A stretch of DNA of 64,000 nucleotides from contig OX375878.1 of assembly GCA_947359465.1 (NCBI GenBank), forward strand, positions 93,525,377 to 93,589,376, given 5' to 3'. Shown piece after piece: positions 31,393 through 42,828 of this stretch (position 1 is its first letter; every line of letters starts with the position of its first letter). Made by a program: the position numbers and the translations under genes. This stretch comes from Metellina segmentata (taxonomy: Eukaryota; Arthropoda; Arachnida; Araneae; Tetragnathidae). Under the pieces are notes generated by a model that saw only the letters and a list, made by a program, of their open reading frames with translations, had not been told where the DNA came from and did not search any database.

Positions 31393-32766
31393 GAACCGGA
31401 TGGAAGAGTAACGGATTAACAAAAGGATGGTAGCGAGTTCAAATCCAACCCAAAACCGTCGTGTTCAAAGGGGTCTGATGGACATGAAATCTGTCGTGGC
31501 CTAAAATGTCCTCACGTTGGCGTATATTGCAAGTTTGTAACGTAGGGTGCTACTGAGGAGGGGGCACTCTCCTAGTAGATGCCCGGAGGCTCTCTTCAAT
31601 GCCGCCTAGGCATTATACACCCATGCGAGGTGTACACGCTACTGTCTGTTGGGGAAGTAGTCGTGGGTCAACCCGGACGGAAAGCTGGTGGTGGCTTTTA
31701 ATGTCCGGGAAGACTGTCCGTAGGGATGATAGCAAGATGATGGGGCCGAGGACCCGAGATCCGGGCAAAAGGATCGGGGGAGGGCTCTGCGCACTTGGGG
31801 CGGTGTGCATCCTGAACCAAGTAATTGATAAATAGTTAGTAACTCGTTATCAGTTTACGTATACAATGCTTGGGGTCCCTAAGTGGACGCGTGTTAGTTC
31901 CAAGGAATGAAGAGTGATGGCCCCCACCACTCGGACCGCGGCTCTTTCTGGAGTTGCAAGGGGACTCCATAACTCCGCAGATCGTGGGTCTATCCGTGTA
32001 GGAGGAATATGTCAGTCTCTAACGTGGCGAAGCCGCTCTAGCCAGCAGGCTATCGGTTTGGGTCGTAGGAACTGGCACAGGGCGATGCCGCTGTTCCTGC
32101 GATCAAGTAGCGACAGGAACCTCCTTAGGTGCCACACGGAAACTAGCGGTGTCGGGACCACTCCCCGGCTGCCCTAGGCCAATACCTGTACGCTAACGAA
32201 AGAAGGCTATCTGGCGGACGGCAAGGGTCTGCAAGACTCCATAGATGATGGTATCGGCGGCCCACGGTACCGGATAAACAGGGATGTCGGGGCAGCCTGC
32301 TGTTCCGTTGGGCTACTCAGGAATGCCAATAGGTTCCTAGGAGATGCCTGGGTGTACGTCTCTGATCACCCCTCGGCACGAATCTATGAAGAAAACTTTT
32401 CCGGCTCAAAACGGACCTAAGGTTGACTGATATCATTGAGCCGGACCACATATCTTCAGCGCACACATTCCAGGGTCGACCACGTCCACGCCCTATCGTG
32501 TTCATCCTGGGCAGATAAGGGTTTTTCGGACGGCGTGTCACTAGGCCCACTTCTAAAATTTCTCATTAGAGGCTTTCCCTAGCTTCGGCTAATCCGCTGT
32601 GGGTTTTCAGTAACTCGGTACGGAGGGGTCTGCTTCCATTCGAAGGAAGGAAGGAAGGTGCTCCCGTCATTCGAGAGTGGTACAAATTTCCGTGATGTTG
32701 CTTTCGGCTAATAAACTGTTGTGTTGCTTTAGTGCGACGTTAATTAAAAAAACGTACCTACCATGG
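31393..32766 (+). mobile_element. SINE-B split by a GC-rich insertion
   Basis: The left half 31393-about 31559 covers head and body up to GGTGCTACTGAGG. The right half resumes at about 32656 (GTGCTCCCGTCATTCGAG) and ends GCGACGTTAATTAAAAAA then CCTACC. Confidence 0.75.
31560..32655. mobile_element. Unclassified ~1.1-kb GC-rich insertion with (GGAA)n end
   Basis: Markedly GC-rich against AT-rich surroundings, and inserted within a SINE-B. It begins near AGGGGGCACTCTCCTAGTAG and ends in GAAGGAAGGAAGGAAGG. The simple-sequence 3' end suggests a non-LTR retrotransposon or dependent element. Open frames of 78-87 codons match nothing I recognise. Confidence 0.6.
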
Positions 32767-33371
32767 CATTGGAAAGAATTCTCTTCATCGTGCTGTGGGA
32801 TATTTAACTTGACAGTTTTCGATTTGTAGCAAAAATGTATCAGTGAGTTCACATTTTTAATTTTAGAGAAGTAAGACTTGAAATATATAGTACTCTGTCA
32901 GCGCATCTAAAAACTCTTAAAATTTGAAGAAATTCACGAACTAAAAAAAAGCAAATTGTGGTGGTATATTTCTTCTTATTGTAACTTTGTATAGTAGTAG
33001 GGGGCTCCGCCACCTGCTCGCTTACGCTCGCCAACTATCCGTCTGTGACTATCCGTCTATCAAGCTGTGCCAAACTATCCGTCTTCTTTTTGGAATTAAA
33101 TGGATTGGATGTTGAGATTTTTGGCGCAAGGTTCCAGAGCGGAGAAGATACACCGTTTGGAGTTAGATGGCATGGACTTACGCGTTTTTTTTTAAAGTTT
33201 CGTACCGATGTTCATCTACAAAGAATTTGCTAAAACAACGTTTTATCTCTGTATTAATGCCTACATGAACTTCAAAAAATATCGGGTTTTTGAATGGGTT
33301 CTTTTTACTATAAGATATAAAGATCTCGAAGATCTCAATCGAAATCCATCATTCAAGTTTCTGCCTCCGCA
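32767..33371. other. No gene recognised; small ACTATCCGTCT repeat
   Basis: The 11-mer ACTATCCGTCT occurs three times at 33036-33086. The rest is unremarkable. Confidence 0.5.
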
Positions 33372-33506
33372 GAATTTAGAATTACTAAATTCTTGAGCTA
33401 TGAATTTAGAACAACTAAATTCTAGATTTGGCAATTTAGAAATGCTATTTTCTAGATCTGGGTATTTAGAACTGCTATTTTCTATAAAATTGCTAAATTC
33501 TAGCGC
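33372..33506. repeat. Tandem hairpin repeat
   Basis: Four to five units of about 35-43 bp containing GAATTTAGAA and CTAAATTCT, which are mutually complementary. Confidence 0.7.
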
Positions 33507-34562
33507 CCAGCTTCATGAGTGCCGCGGGTCGTATTGTGAAAAAACAGATCGTCTGTTTGAAGGTGTTTATTGAGGAAGGAATCAACCTGAATCCAATCCA
33601 AACTAAATAACTCAGATTCGGGTGCATTGAAACGGTACACTCCAGATTTAGAAGTGTGAGGGGACTTCAGGCGAGCGAGCTATTTTGTTTAGAAGACTCC
33701 CGAATCTTCGACAGTCAGTTTCTGCCGGATTCGGATTGATTAGGATTGACCCGGATTCTCCTAATGCAGAGGTGCCTTGAGAGAATAATTTGTTAAGCAC
33801 CAATGTGATACATTGCATTTGCTTTTTCATTAACAAGGCTTGTAATCGGGAGTTAATCCCGTTGAAGACATTCGCGATACTTTTTGATTAATCTGTGATT
33901 TAACAGATTTCGTTCACCAGTGAAACATCTTCCTCATACGCAAGGGGCCGCCGTGGCCTAGTGGGCTTGCCCACTGAGCTAGCAACCTGTAAGTTGAAAG
34001 CGGCGCAGGTGCTATTCCTCCCTGAATGTATTTCTCACTTCTGGGTCAGTAAAGCATTAAAACTTGGGTTTGTCCTTTAGTACCAAAGGTCTGAACGGCT
34101 CAATTTCGTCAATTATGGTCAAAAGACCCTACCCACCTTGTGGAAGCTAGTACCCACCAACCTTTAACGTAGAGTACGACGATTGAGGTGTCATTTGTTT
34201 CGTCTCTGTGCTGTATAAAAAAATAGAAACAGGATCTAAATATTTAATAATTGTTTATATATCGGACTTCGAAGGTTGGAAAATCGTAAAACTTTCAAAA
34301 TGTCGAAATATATGAATAATAAACTCCAGAATAATTATAGTGAACGCCAACAGGAAAAAAGATCGAGAGATGGGAATCCAGGAAGATCCGGACATCCGAT
34401 GCTGAGTGTCAACGGGCTCGGAGGAGGTTCTTGAAAGGATAGGCGTCGCACCATCAAGGTGAACAAATACCTGATACCGAGTGCACCGAGTGCCTATACC
34501 CTCATTTCGACGCAAATGAGCATATCTGATGACATAAACGCTTTATTATCGAATGGAGTTCA
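33507..34562. other. No supported gene; possible repeat at 33946-34230
   Basis: 33946-34025 begins GGGGCCGCCGTGGCCTAGTG, faintly tRNA-like, but lacks a B box. Confidence 0.35.
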
Positions 34563-35080
34563 ACCCATGGTGTTGTCCTCGGATTTTTTTCTTAAGGGAG
34601 TGATCCCGGACCGTCGTCAATAGCCCGTTGTGTTGCCCTAGTACGACGTTAACTAAAATTACCATTACCATCAAGATTGATTCCAGACGTTGCCTGGTAT
34701 AGTGGTTAAGGTGTTGGCCTCAAGATCGGAAGGTTCCTGGTTGGAATCCGGGTCCTGGCATGGATGTTTGTAAGCGTATGGTGTAGAGACGGCTGGTGCA
34801 CCTTAAATCTGTCGTGGCCGAAAGTACTCACGTTGGGTTGGCGTGGAAGTTTGGAGAGTGGGGTGCCAGCTCAGGTGTTGCTTCGTCATCTGACCGTGGT
34901 TCAAAATTACGAGGTGTTGTCCTCAGATCTCTCGCTCAAGGGACTGATCCCGGACCGTCGTCAATAGCCCGTTGTGTCGCTCTAGTACGACGTTAACTAA
35001 AATTACCAAAATTACCATTACCAGACGTTGCCAATAGTCCATCACGTTGCTCCCCAGTGCAACGTAAATTTAACTACTAA
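34563..35080 (+). mobile_element. SINE 3' end, then SINE-B remnant split by a complete SINE-A
   Basis: 34563-34670 is a 3' half. 34671-34694 plus 35033-35080 is a SINE-B 3' end. The SINE-A between is flanked by CCAGACGTTGCC at 34683-34694 and 35021-35032. Confidence 0.82.
34695..35020 (+). mobile_element. SINE-A, complete, 12-bp target duplication
   Basis: 326 bp. The head begins TGGTATAGTGGTTAAGG, so the first ~13 bases of the family end are missing. The tail is ATTACCAAAATTACCATTA. Confidence 0.88.
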
Positions 35081-35919
35081 CCTACCCATGAAAGACATCT
35101 ACATACGTTATTGTTCAACGAATTTAGCATTGCTAAATACTTGCATTCTCTGGGGAACTTACCCACCTCCAAGTAGTTGACTTACAATAGAGTCATATAT
35201 AAAACAGGGCTACAGACTTCAACCACGAAGAACTATGATAAATTGAAGCTGTCTTCAACCACGTTACCTCCAGACAAGCTTACATGTTTATGCGAAATAT
35301 CAAGGTTCAAAACCGTAATTTAACTAAACCCGTCGAAAAACGGGAATGCTTCCATGAACAAATCCACATAAAGCATTGCATCATAATCCATCTAGCGGAA
35401 TCGCAATATATTTACATCGCAACCAGCCCAAAGCGACTAGGAATTTTGCATTTGAATCCGCGTTGGAGCAGAGACACAAGTTTGAAAATAGTTGGCACCA
35501 AGTGAGTGAAACGCGAGGAAGGCTGATTGTGAAAGCCACTGCGATTGTTGATGAATATTGCATAAATTGCTTCAGGAATGCCGACAGGTGCGTCACATGG
35601 GCTGGCACCGGGGTTCTCGCGTGTCTCACATATATGCTGATTCTCGTGACATTTTGTCGAAGGTGACAGCGAAGCGGTTGACTGTAGGGGAGGATATCTC
35701 GGTTCAAAATCCATCCGACGCGAATAAATAAGATCGGTGGAGTGTCAGGATGATTTAAAAACAAAAGCGGCTCTGCACTTATCTTACTTAATGTGACTTG
35801 AGCATCTTGGCAGATGTTAAATCACTCGCACCTGCTGACAAATACTCGGGGATGTCTCCTCCGATACATATGTGACGTCGCGGTCTGAGGTCAAATGGCG
35901 TTTTTCTGTCAGTGACAGG
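35081..35919. other. No supported gene
   Basis: Overlapping open frames of 96-127 codons occur on both strands at 35376-35764; none is recognised. Confidence 0.35.
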
Positions 35920-36018
35920 TAGGTATTTCAAATAACGTTGCACTGGAGAAACAACGGGCTCTTGGTGACGTTCCTGGATCAATTCCGAAAAAGAAAGATA
36001 CAAGGGCACATTGGATTG
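35920..36018 (-). mobile_element. SINE-B 3' fragment
   Basis: GGTAGGTATTTCAAATAACG then ACAACGGGCTCTTGG. Confidence 0.65.
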
Positions 36019-36059
36019 GTCCTATATCTTTTTAGTGGACTGTATTAGAATGTATTCAA

Positions 36060-36256
36060 AACGTTGTAACAAAAACAACCTTTATTTACAACAAACTTAA
36101 CAACGTCGTGGATGGACCACTCTCATTTAGGCTAATGAAGCCTAGTACAAATTAGGGCTAAGGAAGCCGCGTTTTCTTAAGCTCTAGGAGAGTACCTCTC
36201 TCCTCCGTGTCTCAAGTCTCAATGTCCCCCACGCGCTCACACAGCGCCCTTTACAA
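36060..36256. other. Possible relative of the 47726-48082 LTR
   Basis: AGGCTAATGAAGCCTAGTAC followed by AAATTAGGGCT resembles the LTR segment GAGGCTAATAGATACTGTAC followed by AAATTAGGGTT. Ends cannot be set. Confidence 0.3.
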
Positions 36257-36277
36257 TATATAGAGATTTAACAGGCA

Positions 36278-36655
36278 TCATCATGTCATTTTGAACCACG
36301 GTCAGATGACGAGGTAAACACCTCAGGTGGCCACCCACTCTCCAAACTTCCAACAGTTGGAAAAGTAACAGATTAGCAATAGGAGTGCTGCGAGTTTGTA
36401 ACTTGATCCAACCAAAGACAGTCGTCATGCACGTCGAAGCTGCTGCACGTTACATAGGTCGTGACCTCATATGTCCTCGATTTGGTGTGGTGAGGAAGTT
36501 TGGGGAGGGGGTTATGGCCACCTCAGGTGTTGACCTTCCATTGCTTCAAAAATTTCGAGGTGTTGTCCTTCGATATATCTCTTTGGGATTCATCCTAGAA
36601 CCTTAGACAATAGCCTGTCCCCCAGTGCGACATTCAATCTAACTATCTATCTACC
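36278..36655. mobile_element. SINE-B fragment (minus) followed by a SINE-B (plus)
   Basis: 36278-36355 is body only. 36356-36655 has head TTGGAAAAGTAACAGATTAG, body and tail CTATCTATCTACC. Confidence 0.7.
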
Positions 36656-36814
36656 ATCGATCTTTTAATAAAATAGTCAGAACATGTGGTATTCGCTGTC
36701 CTTTGATCTCAGAAGGGTAAGTCACGTAACCTCACTAAAAGCTTGGGCCCATTGGCATCTTTATGTTTGTCACAACGCCTTCTGCGAATGCATGCTTAGA
36801 GTTGATACCACTGT

Positions 36815-37345
36815 GGTCAGGTTACCGAAGTTTGACCGCTACTGCGTCTTTTTTCTTGCTTCTGCTTCAATGTAAGAATGAGTTCTCCTCTAGAAGTGTG
36901 CACCAAGGAGGAATAAAGAGGAGTGATCCTATTTCTAGGGTAGGAAGGTGTAGGGCTGAAAATCATCGGAGGCCTTACAACACAATGCGGGGATAGTGCT
37001 TTACCACGTAGAAGCGTGTATGAACCGAGAAGCTTGAAAAAGGCCGGACAAGTGTGATGCAAGAAGGAGGAGGACGCTCGTCAAACTCCACCACTGACGA
37101 GAAGATTCAGCAAACTCGAGAAACGGTACTGGCAAACCAGCGAGTTACCATCGACAATGTAACGTGTTCTCTACAGATTAGACGGATAAAGAAGTGAGAA
37201 GAGGTGCGTAAATGATTGGATTACCTACCGAAAATCTTCTTGGAGGAAATACGGAAGCTTGTGAACCACTGGACCCAGTGCATCGAAAAGAAAGAAGACT
37301 GTTGAAATATAACAAACTTGTTCAACCCCTATATTTGTGTAAATA
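36815..37345 (+). pseudogene. Internally deleted mariner-family transposase, copy 2
   Basis: Same structure and deletion junction as 876-1395 (CTCTACAGATTAGACGGAT then AAAGAAGTGAGA). It has N-terminal and extreme C-terminal coding parts only, with several frame breaks. The 3' end is CTTGTTCAACCCCTATATTT. Confidence 0.75.
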
Positions 37346-38455
37346 GATTGAATAAATAAAGTGTTAGTAATTTGACTTTCTCTCGTAAATAACACGATGG
37401 ATGATGACTTTAGCCAGTCAACAAATTGTCCGAAATTAGAAAACATGGCTTTTCCGACAACCACGTGACAAATATTAAAACAGTAAGAAAGTGTCATTTT
37501 GAAAACTGTCACGAAGATACTTAATTTCCTTTCGTTGACACCTAGTGAATTAGCCTGAATTCAATTGGGTGTCTCCATAACATTCAGCTACTATCCCTAT
37601 AGAAATTTTATTCACCAGATACAGTTAATTCCATTTTCACTGATTGAACTTGTTATTCCTCTTTATGGACAATTACTTAAAAAGAAAAAAAAATACAACC
37701 GCATGCAACAATCGTGAGTTCTTTTGCATGGAACTACTTATTGAACACAGAAATCGAGATGGGAAAGCTCTTTTAAGAATATCGAACATCAATGAAAACT
37801 TCAGCCATTACAAAAATTTGTAGCATGCTGAAGATAGGGACAATAACATCCATTATTGGAAATTTGGGATAATGACAATTTTTTTATTCTTAAAAGAGGC
37901 TATTATTCTGAAAGTTGAAGCAGCTCAGATACAATCTCCATGATAAATTCACTGAAGCGTGTTGGATCTCTTTTTGGATTAGGAGGGCAAAAACCTATAG
38001 TTTTATCTTCGAGGGCCAAAACGACTGGTTTTACCAAACATAATTATTAAAATAAAATGGCATAAAATATTTTGAACGACAAGTTTTATCAGTGTGATGT
38101 TAGATGAACTTTTTATTAACATTGATTTACTTTTAGCTAGTGGACGCACCAAAGCTGCTTGAGAAAATCAGACACGTATAAAAAAATTATCAAGTTCTTG
38201 TTCGTTTACCAAAGCAAAGAGATTTAAAAAATGAAATTGGAAAGACAGTTTTACTCAAGCCCAGAGGTTTGTAAATGGAAAATTTAATAAAATCTAAACT
38301 CACTCACATGGCTTCTTGTGTGAAAAAGTATGGAACAAAATAGTGAACTAATATCTAAAACTTCTGAGCGGTATTAACAGGTGGGTTTTTCTATAGGAGA
38401 TATTAGTTGCTAACACAGATCAGAAAAAAAATTTCCAACCCAACAGATCTGTGGA
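37346..38455. other. No gene recognised
   Basis: AT-rich unique-looking DNA; the last 14 bases (38442-38455) are the target duplication of the next SINE. Confidence 0.4.
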
Positions 38456-38625
38456 TGGTAGGTAGATATTTTAATTAACGTCACACTGCAGCAACACAAC
38501 GGGCTGTTTGCGATGGCCCGGGATCAACCCCCCCAATACGAGAAATATCCTAGGACAATACCACGTGATTTTGAATCACGGTCAGTTGACGAGGTCATGC
38601 CTAAGCTGGCACTCCCACTCTCCCA
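38456..38625 (-). mobile_element. SINE-B 3' half with 14-bp target duplication
   Basis: AACAGATCTGTGGA at 38442-38455 and 38626-38639. The copy stops at the CACTCTCCCAA body position, so it inserted already 5' truncated. Confidence 0.87.
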
Positions 38626-38753
38626 AACAGATCTGTGGAAGGATTGATTTTGTCTCGATTGGACAATTTGGTATGCCAATTAAGTTACACCAAAGAATTA
38701 TATAAATATATGTTAAACATAATTAAGTTCTAAAATTGAGTTATCTTACTTTA

Positions 38754-39088
38754 TATCGCACTGGAGCAACACAACGGGGTATTGGCGACGGTCCAGGAAT
38801 TTGGTATTTTTAATTAACGTCACACTGGGGCGATGGTCCGGGATCAAACCCGAAGTGAAAGATTCAACGACAGCGTAATTTTGAACCACTGTCAGATGAC
38901 GAGGTCACACACCTGAGCTTGGACCCCACTCTCCAAACTTCCTCACCAGGCCAACGTGAGGATATTTAACACCACAACAGATTTAATGTGCAATAGCCTC
39001 CTTTGTACACGATGGTCTTCGGTTGGTGTCAAACTCTCAACCCTCTGGATAATAATCCGTTAGTCTTCCAACCGGGCTAGTCCATCTA
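38754..39088 (-). mobile_element. SINE-B, with an extra 3'-end fragment
   Basis: 38754-38807 is a 3' end. 38808-39088 is a full SINE-B with head ending CAACCGGGCTAGTCC. Confidence 0.75.
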
Positions 39089-39879
39089 CCTATTTGATGA
39101 GGCAAAAGATGAACGAACGTTACGGATTAAACTTTTATTTGTTTAATAAACGCTCCGATTTATTTCCGAAAATCTAAAATCCCAAAAAGGACTGTGTTCA
39201 CTCGGAAAGAGGGCATTCCCAAAACGGAAACGAAATTGGTAATTCCCACGAGAGAGATCAATACGCGCAACTGTAACTTTCGCCTTCCTCTTTATTCAAG
39301 TGAAGATCCTGCTCCCATGCTTTTTTCAGCATCGCTGCTCATCCAGCATCTTAACCCGACACGAAAACGCATTCTGTCCTTGGGAAGGCGGAAAATTCCG
39401 AGTGGAACTTAGAAAAGCGCTCCGCCAATTGCCCCAAGAGATGCTTTATTTCCTTCTCTCGAAGTTTGAGTTGTTGAGTCAGATGCGTTTCGGGGATTCT
39501 CCTCGACTTTCTGAAACAATGGGCCGTTCCAAAACGACACAGTTATGCACGGATGGTACGAGAACGTATTAGCACTCGGATTCCTTTTTTCCGCCATTTT
39601 GCGGCATTTCGTTTAGCTAAAAGGGCCCGTTCGTATTTATTGTTTTGATTAAAGACTCGCGGAATGAGAAGTGTAGTTGCAGAGAGGCGGTAAATCTTTG
39701 AACAATTGGGAGACGTCGCTAGATGTATCCGAAAACCCTTTCACGAAATTTTGTTGATATCAAATAAATATTATTTAGGAGATGCTTAGGGTTGTTTGCT
39801 TAGTTGCCTTGTGATACATCATATCTTGCTTCATGGGTTCTTCTATAGCAATGGTACTTATGAGTGATGACTTGCGATT
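39089..39879. other. No gene recognised
   Basis: Unique-looking; overlapping open frames of 62-90 codons without recognised family. Confidence 0.4.
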
Positions 39880-39882
39880 TTA

Positions 39883-40323
39883 AGGCCCGGTGCACATATC
39901 TGGTTTTTCAACGTGCGGCGCCGCTGCGGACACGGAAGTGCGGTCTGAGATACATTAGATTCAATGGAGTAGTGCACACATGCCTTGCGACGCACGTCCA
40001 ACGTGCGTGCAATTTGTACCGCAGTTTCCCACGGCGCCACACGGTCGCCGCACATGCGTCTCGGTTCTGAAGTACCTTGTTTTCATAAACAAATGGAATA
40101 TAAATAATAATTAATAAATGATTGTATTCAGTAACGTCTATTTTGTTTCAAAATATACTTTTTTTATACCAAGTAAGCGAAGTAAACACGTTTTCTTCGA
40201 TATATTATTTATCGCAAATGGCGCGAAATGAGTTCGTGCGTCTTTTCACGGTTATGTGCGCATAGTTGGTCTTCGGTGCCGCAGTGGCGCCGCACGTTGA
40301 AAAACCGGATGTGCGCACCGGGC
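39883..40323 (-). mobile_element. GC-rich-TIR MITE, copy 4 (uninterrupted)
   Basis: TTA at 39880-39882 and 40324-40326. Orientation as copy 3. Provides the empty site for the SINE nested in copy 3. Confidence 0.85.
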
Positions 40324-40436
40324 TTAAGACGTTGCGCAAAAAATTGACTGCTCATTACCAGACTTAGGGATAGAAGAAACAATGTCAAGTTTTCAACGTA
40401 TTTCTCATTTTCCTTCTTCATGTAACTTACACGTAT

Positions 40437-40767
40437 CGGTAATTGGTAATTTTAGTTAACGTCGTACTAGAGCAACACAACGGGCTATTGACGACGGTCC
40501 GGGATCAGTCCCTTAAGTGAAAGATCCGATGACAACACCTCGTAATTTTGAACCACGGTCAGATGACGAAGCTACACCTGAGCTGGCACCCCACTCTCCA
40601 AACTTCCACGCCAACCCAACGTGAGGACTTTCGGCCACGACAGATTTAAGGTGCACCAGCCGCCTCTACACCATACGCTTACAAACATCCATGCCCGAAC
40701 CCGGATTCGAACCAGGAACCTTCCGATCTAGAAGCTAACACCTTAACCACTATACCGGTTGGTCGGC
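40437..40767 (-). mobile_element. SINE-A, complete, 9-bp target duplication
   Basis: 331 bp between TACACGTAT at 40428-40436 and 40768-40776; first of a stack of insertions at one target. Confidence 0.92.
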
Positions 40768-40778
40768 TACACGTATGG

Positions 40779-40881
40779 GATGGTAGGTATAAGTAATCTT
40801 AATTTTAATTAAAGTCGTACTGGAGCAACGCAGCGGGCTATTGAGGATGATCCGGGATCAATCCCAACGGGAACGACCCAT
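40779..40881 (-). mobile_element. SINE-B 3' fragment, second insertion in the stack
   Basis: Bounded by ACGTATGG at 40771-40778 and 40882-40889. Confidence 0.75.
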
Positions 40882-40894
40882 ACGTATGGAATGA

Positions 40895-41924
40895 TAATGG
40901 TAATTTTGAATTAACGTCGCACAAAAGCAACACGACAGGCTATTGACGACGTTCCTGGACCAATCCATTAAGGGGGTCCGGGTAAATAATTAATTTAGAA
41001 TTTTGAATTTTTTTGTACTGATTACCCATCCAACTAATAAGCAAAATCAGAACACAAATTTTTTCCAAAACTTAAAAAAAAATTTGTAATTAAATTTTTT
41101 TGAAAAAAAGAGGGGTCATTTTAAATTGCTAAGGTTCAAAATATTCTTGGTCGATTTTCAAAATTTTTGCAGTAAATTATTCACAAATTTATAAACTTTA
41201 ATTTTGATTCAGCAATTTAAAAAATATTAATTTAATAAAAAATAAAAAATATTTGAATGAAAATTTTTGAAAATTTTAAGGTATTTGTTTTTTAAAAAGT
41301 TATATTTTTAAAAGTAAATATTTGTTTCAAATTTGCTGAATCAAAATTAAAGTATAATGTTTGAAAAAGATGTATTCCAAATTTCAACCCTTAAACTTTA
41401 TCGGTTTTCGACTTATAGCAATTTGAATACAGGAAATCTTGAAAAATGTATCATGGAGAAAAACGCATTTAAAGTTTTAAAGACAGATGTTGTTGCCATG
41501 ACAACAACTGTCAAGAGTGTTAGATTTTCAAAACAACGTACCACAAAAATTATTACATCTCTAGTTCTAATTAAGATAGAAACAGGATTTAGACGTCATT
41601 TTAAGCAGAAAAACATAGAGAATTTCTTAAAATAATAAAAAAAAAATTCGAAAATTTGACGATTTTTGTGTCCCGGACCCCCTTAAAGGAAAGATCCGAG
41701 GACAACACCTCGTAATTTTGAGCCACGGTCAGATGACGAAGCAACACATGAGCAGGCACCCCACTCTCCAAACTTCCACACCAACCCAACATGAGGACTA
41801 TCAGACACGAGGGTTTTAAGGTGCGTCAGCCGCCTCTACACCATACGCTTACAAACATCACTGCCTGAACCCAGATTCGATCCAGAGGCTAACACCCTGA
41901 CCACTAGACCGGTTGGTCGGCTAA
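40895..41924 (-). mobile_element. SINE-A, third insertion in the stack, split by a TTAA MITE
   Basis: ACGTATGGAATGA at 40882-40894 and 41925-41937. Two SINE parts, 40895-40967 and 41687-41924. Confidence 0.88.
40972..41682 (+). mobile_element. TTAA-flanked MITE, copy 2, inside SINE-A
   Basis: TTAA at 40968-40971 and 41683-41686. Same interior as 5315-6026; a short deletion lies just inside the left TIR. The SINE consensus carries CCCTTAAGGG here, so the insertion site is exact. Confidence 0.93.
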
Positions 41925-42017
41925 ACGTATGGAATGAGGCATATCAATGTGATCATCAATGTCCTCTACGTGATGACTCGATATTAGCTCTTTGTACAGA
42001 AGATAAGTAGGTCAAGT

Positions 42018-42268
42018 TGAACTGGAATTCAACGGGCTATTGGAGACGGTCCGGATCCATTCCGAAAGTAACTCGGTTGAAGGATTAACGGATTCGCAAC
42101 CAGACGTTGCGAGTTCAGATGCAACCAACCGTCGTGTACAAAAGTGGCTGGTACACGTTAACTCTGTTGTGGCCTTAAATGGCCTCACGTTGGTGTGGTG
42201 TGGTAGTTTGGAGATTGGGGTTCCAGCTCAGGTGTTGCCTCGTCATTTGATCGTGGTTGAAATTTACG
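42018..42268. mobile_element. SINE-B scrap (minus) and SINE-B 5' two-thirds (plus)
   Basis: 42018-42063 is a 3' end. 42064-42268 has head, B box (GAGTTCAGATGC) and body to GTGGTTGAAATTTACG. Confidence 0.7.
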
Positions 42269-42826
42269 TTAATCGAAGAGTTCGAATCGAGTTAATTGAA
42301 GAAGAGTTCGAATCGAGTTAATCGAAGAAGAGTTCGAATTGAGTTAATCGAAGAAGAGTTCGAATCGAGTTAATCGAAGAAGAGTTCGAATCGAGTTAAT
42401 CGAAGAAGAGTTCGAATCGAGTTCATCGAAGAAGAGTTCGAATCGAGTTCATCGAAGAAGAGTTCGAATCGAGTTCATCGAAGAAGAGTTCGAATCGAGT
42501 TAATCGAAGAAGAGTTCGAATCGAGTCAATCGAAGAAGAGTTCGAATCGAGTCAATCGAAGAAGAGTTCGAATCGAGTTAATCGAAGAAGAGTTCGAATC
42601 GAGTTAATCGAAGAAGAGTTCGAATCGAGTTAATCGAAAAAGAGTTCGAATCAACTTAATAGAAGAAGAGTTTGAATTGAGTGAATCGAAGAAGAGTTCG
42701 AATCGAGTTAATTGAAGAAGAGTTCGAATCGAGTTAATCGAAAAAGAGTTCGAATCAACTTAATAGAAGAGTTCGAATCGAGTTAATCGAAGAGTTCGAA
42801 TCGAGTTAATCGAAGAACGCCGGCGT
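42269..42826. repeat. 26-bp minisatellite built on a B-box-like motif
   Basis: About 21 units of AGTTCGAATCGAGTTAATCG then AAGAAG. Each contains GTTCGAATC, matching the tRNA B-box core. A few units are shortened. Both flanks are SINE-B body. Confidence 0.93.
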
Positions 42827-42828
42827 GG

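Noticed and set aside
33946..34230. Possible fourth SINE (GGGGCCGCCGTGGCCTAGTG start)
   Set aside because: No B box, no target duplication and no second copy in the window.
34764..34967. Recurrent ~67-codon open frame (MFVSVWCR...) in many SINE-A copies
   Set aside because: It appears because the SINE sequence is conserved. The opposite strand is equally open in several copies and other copies break the frame.
35376..35764. Overlapping open frames, one followed by a donor-like AG|GTGCGT
   Set aside because: No recognisable domain and both strands are open; not enough to call an exon.
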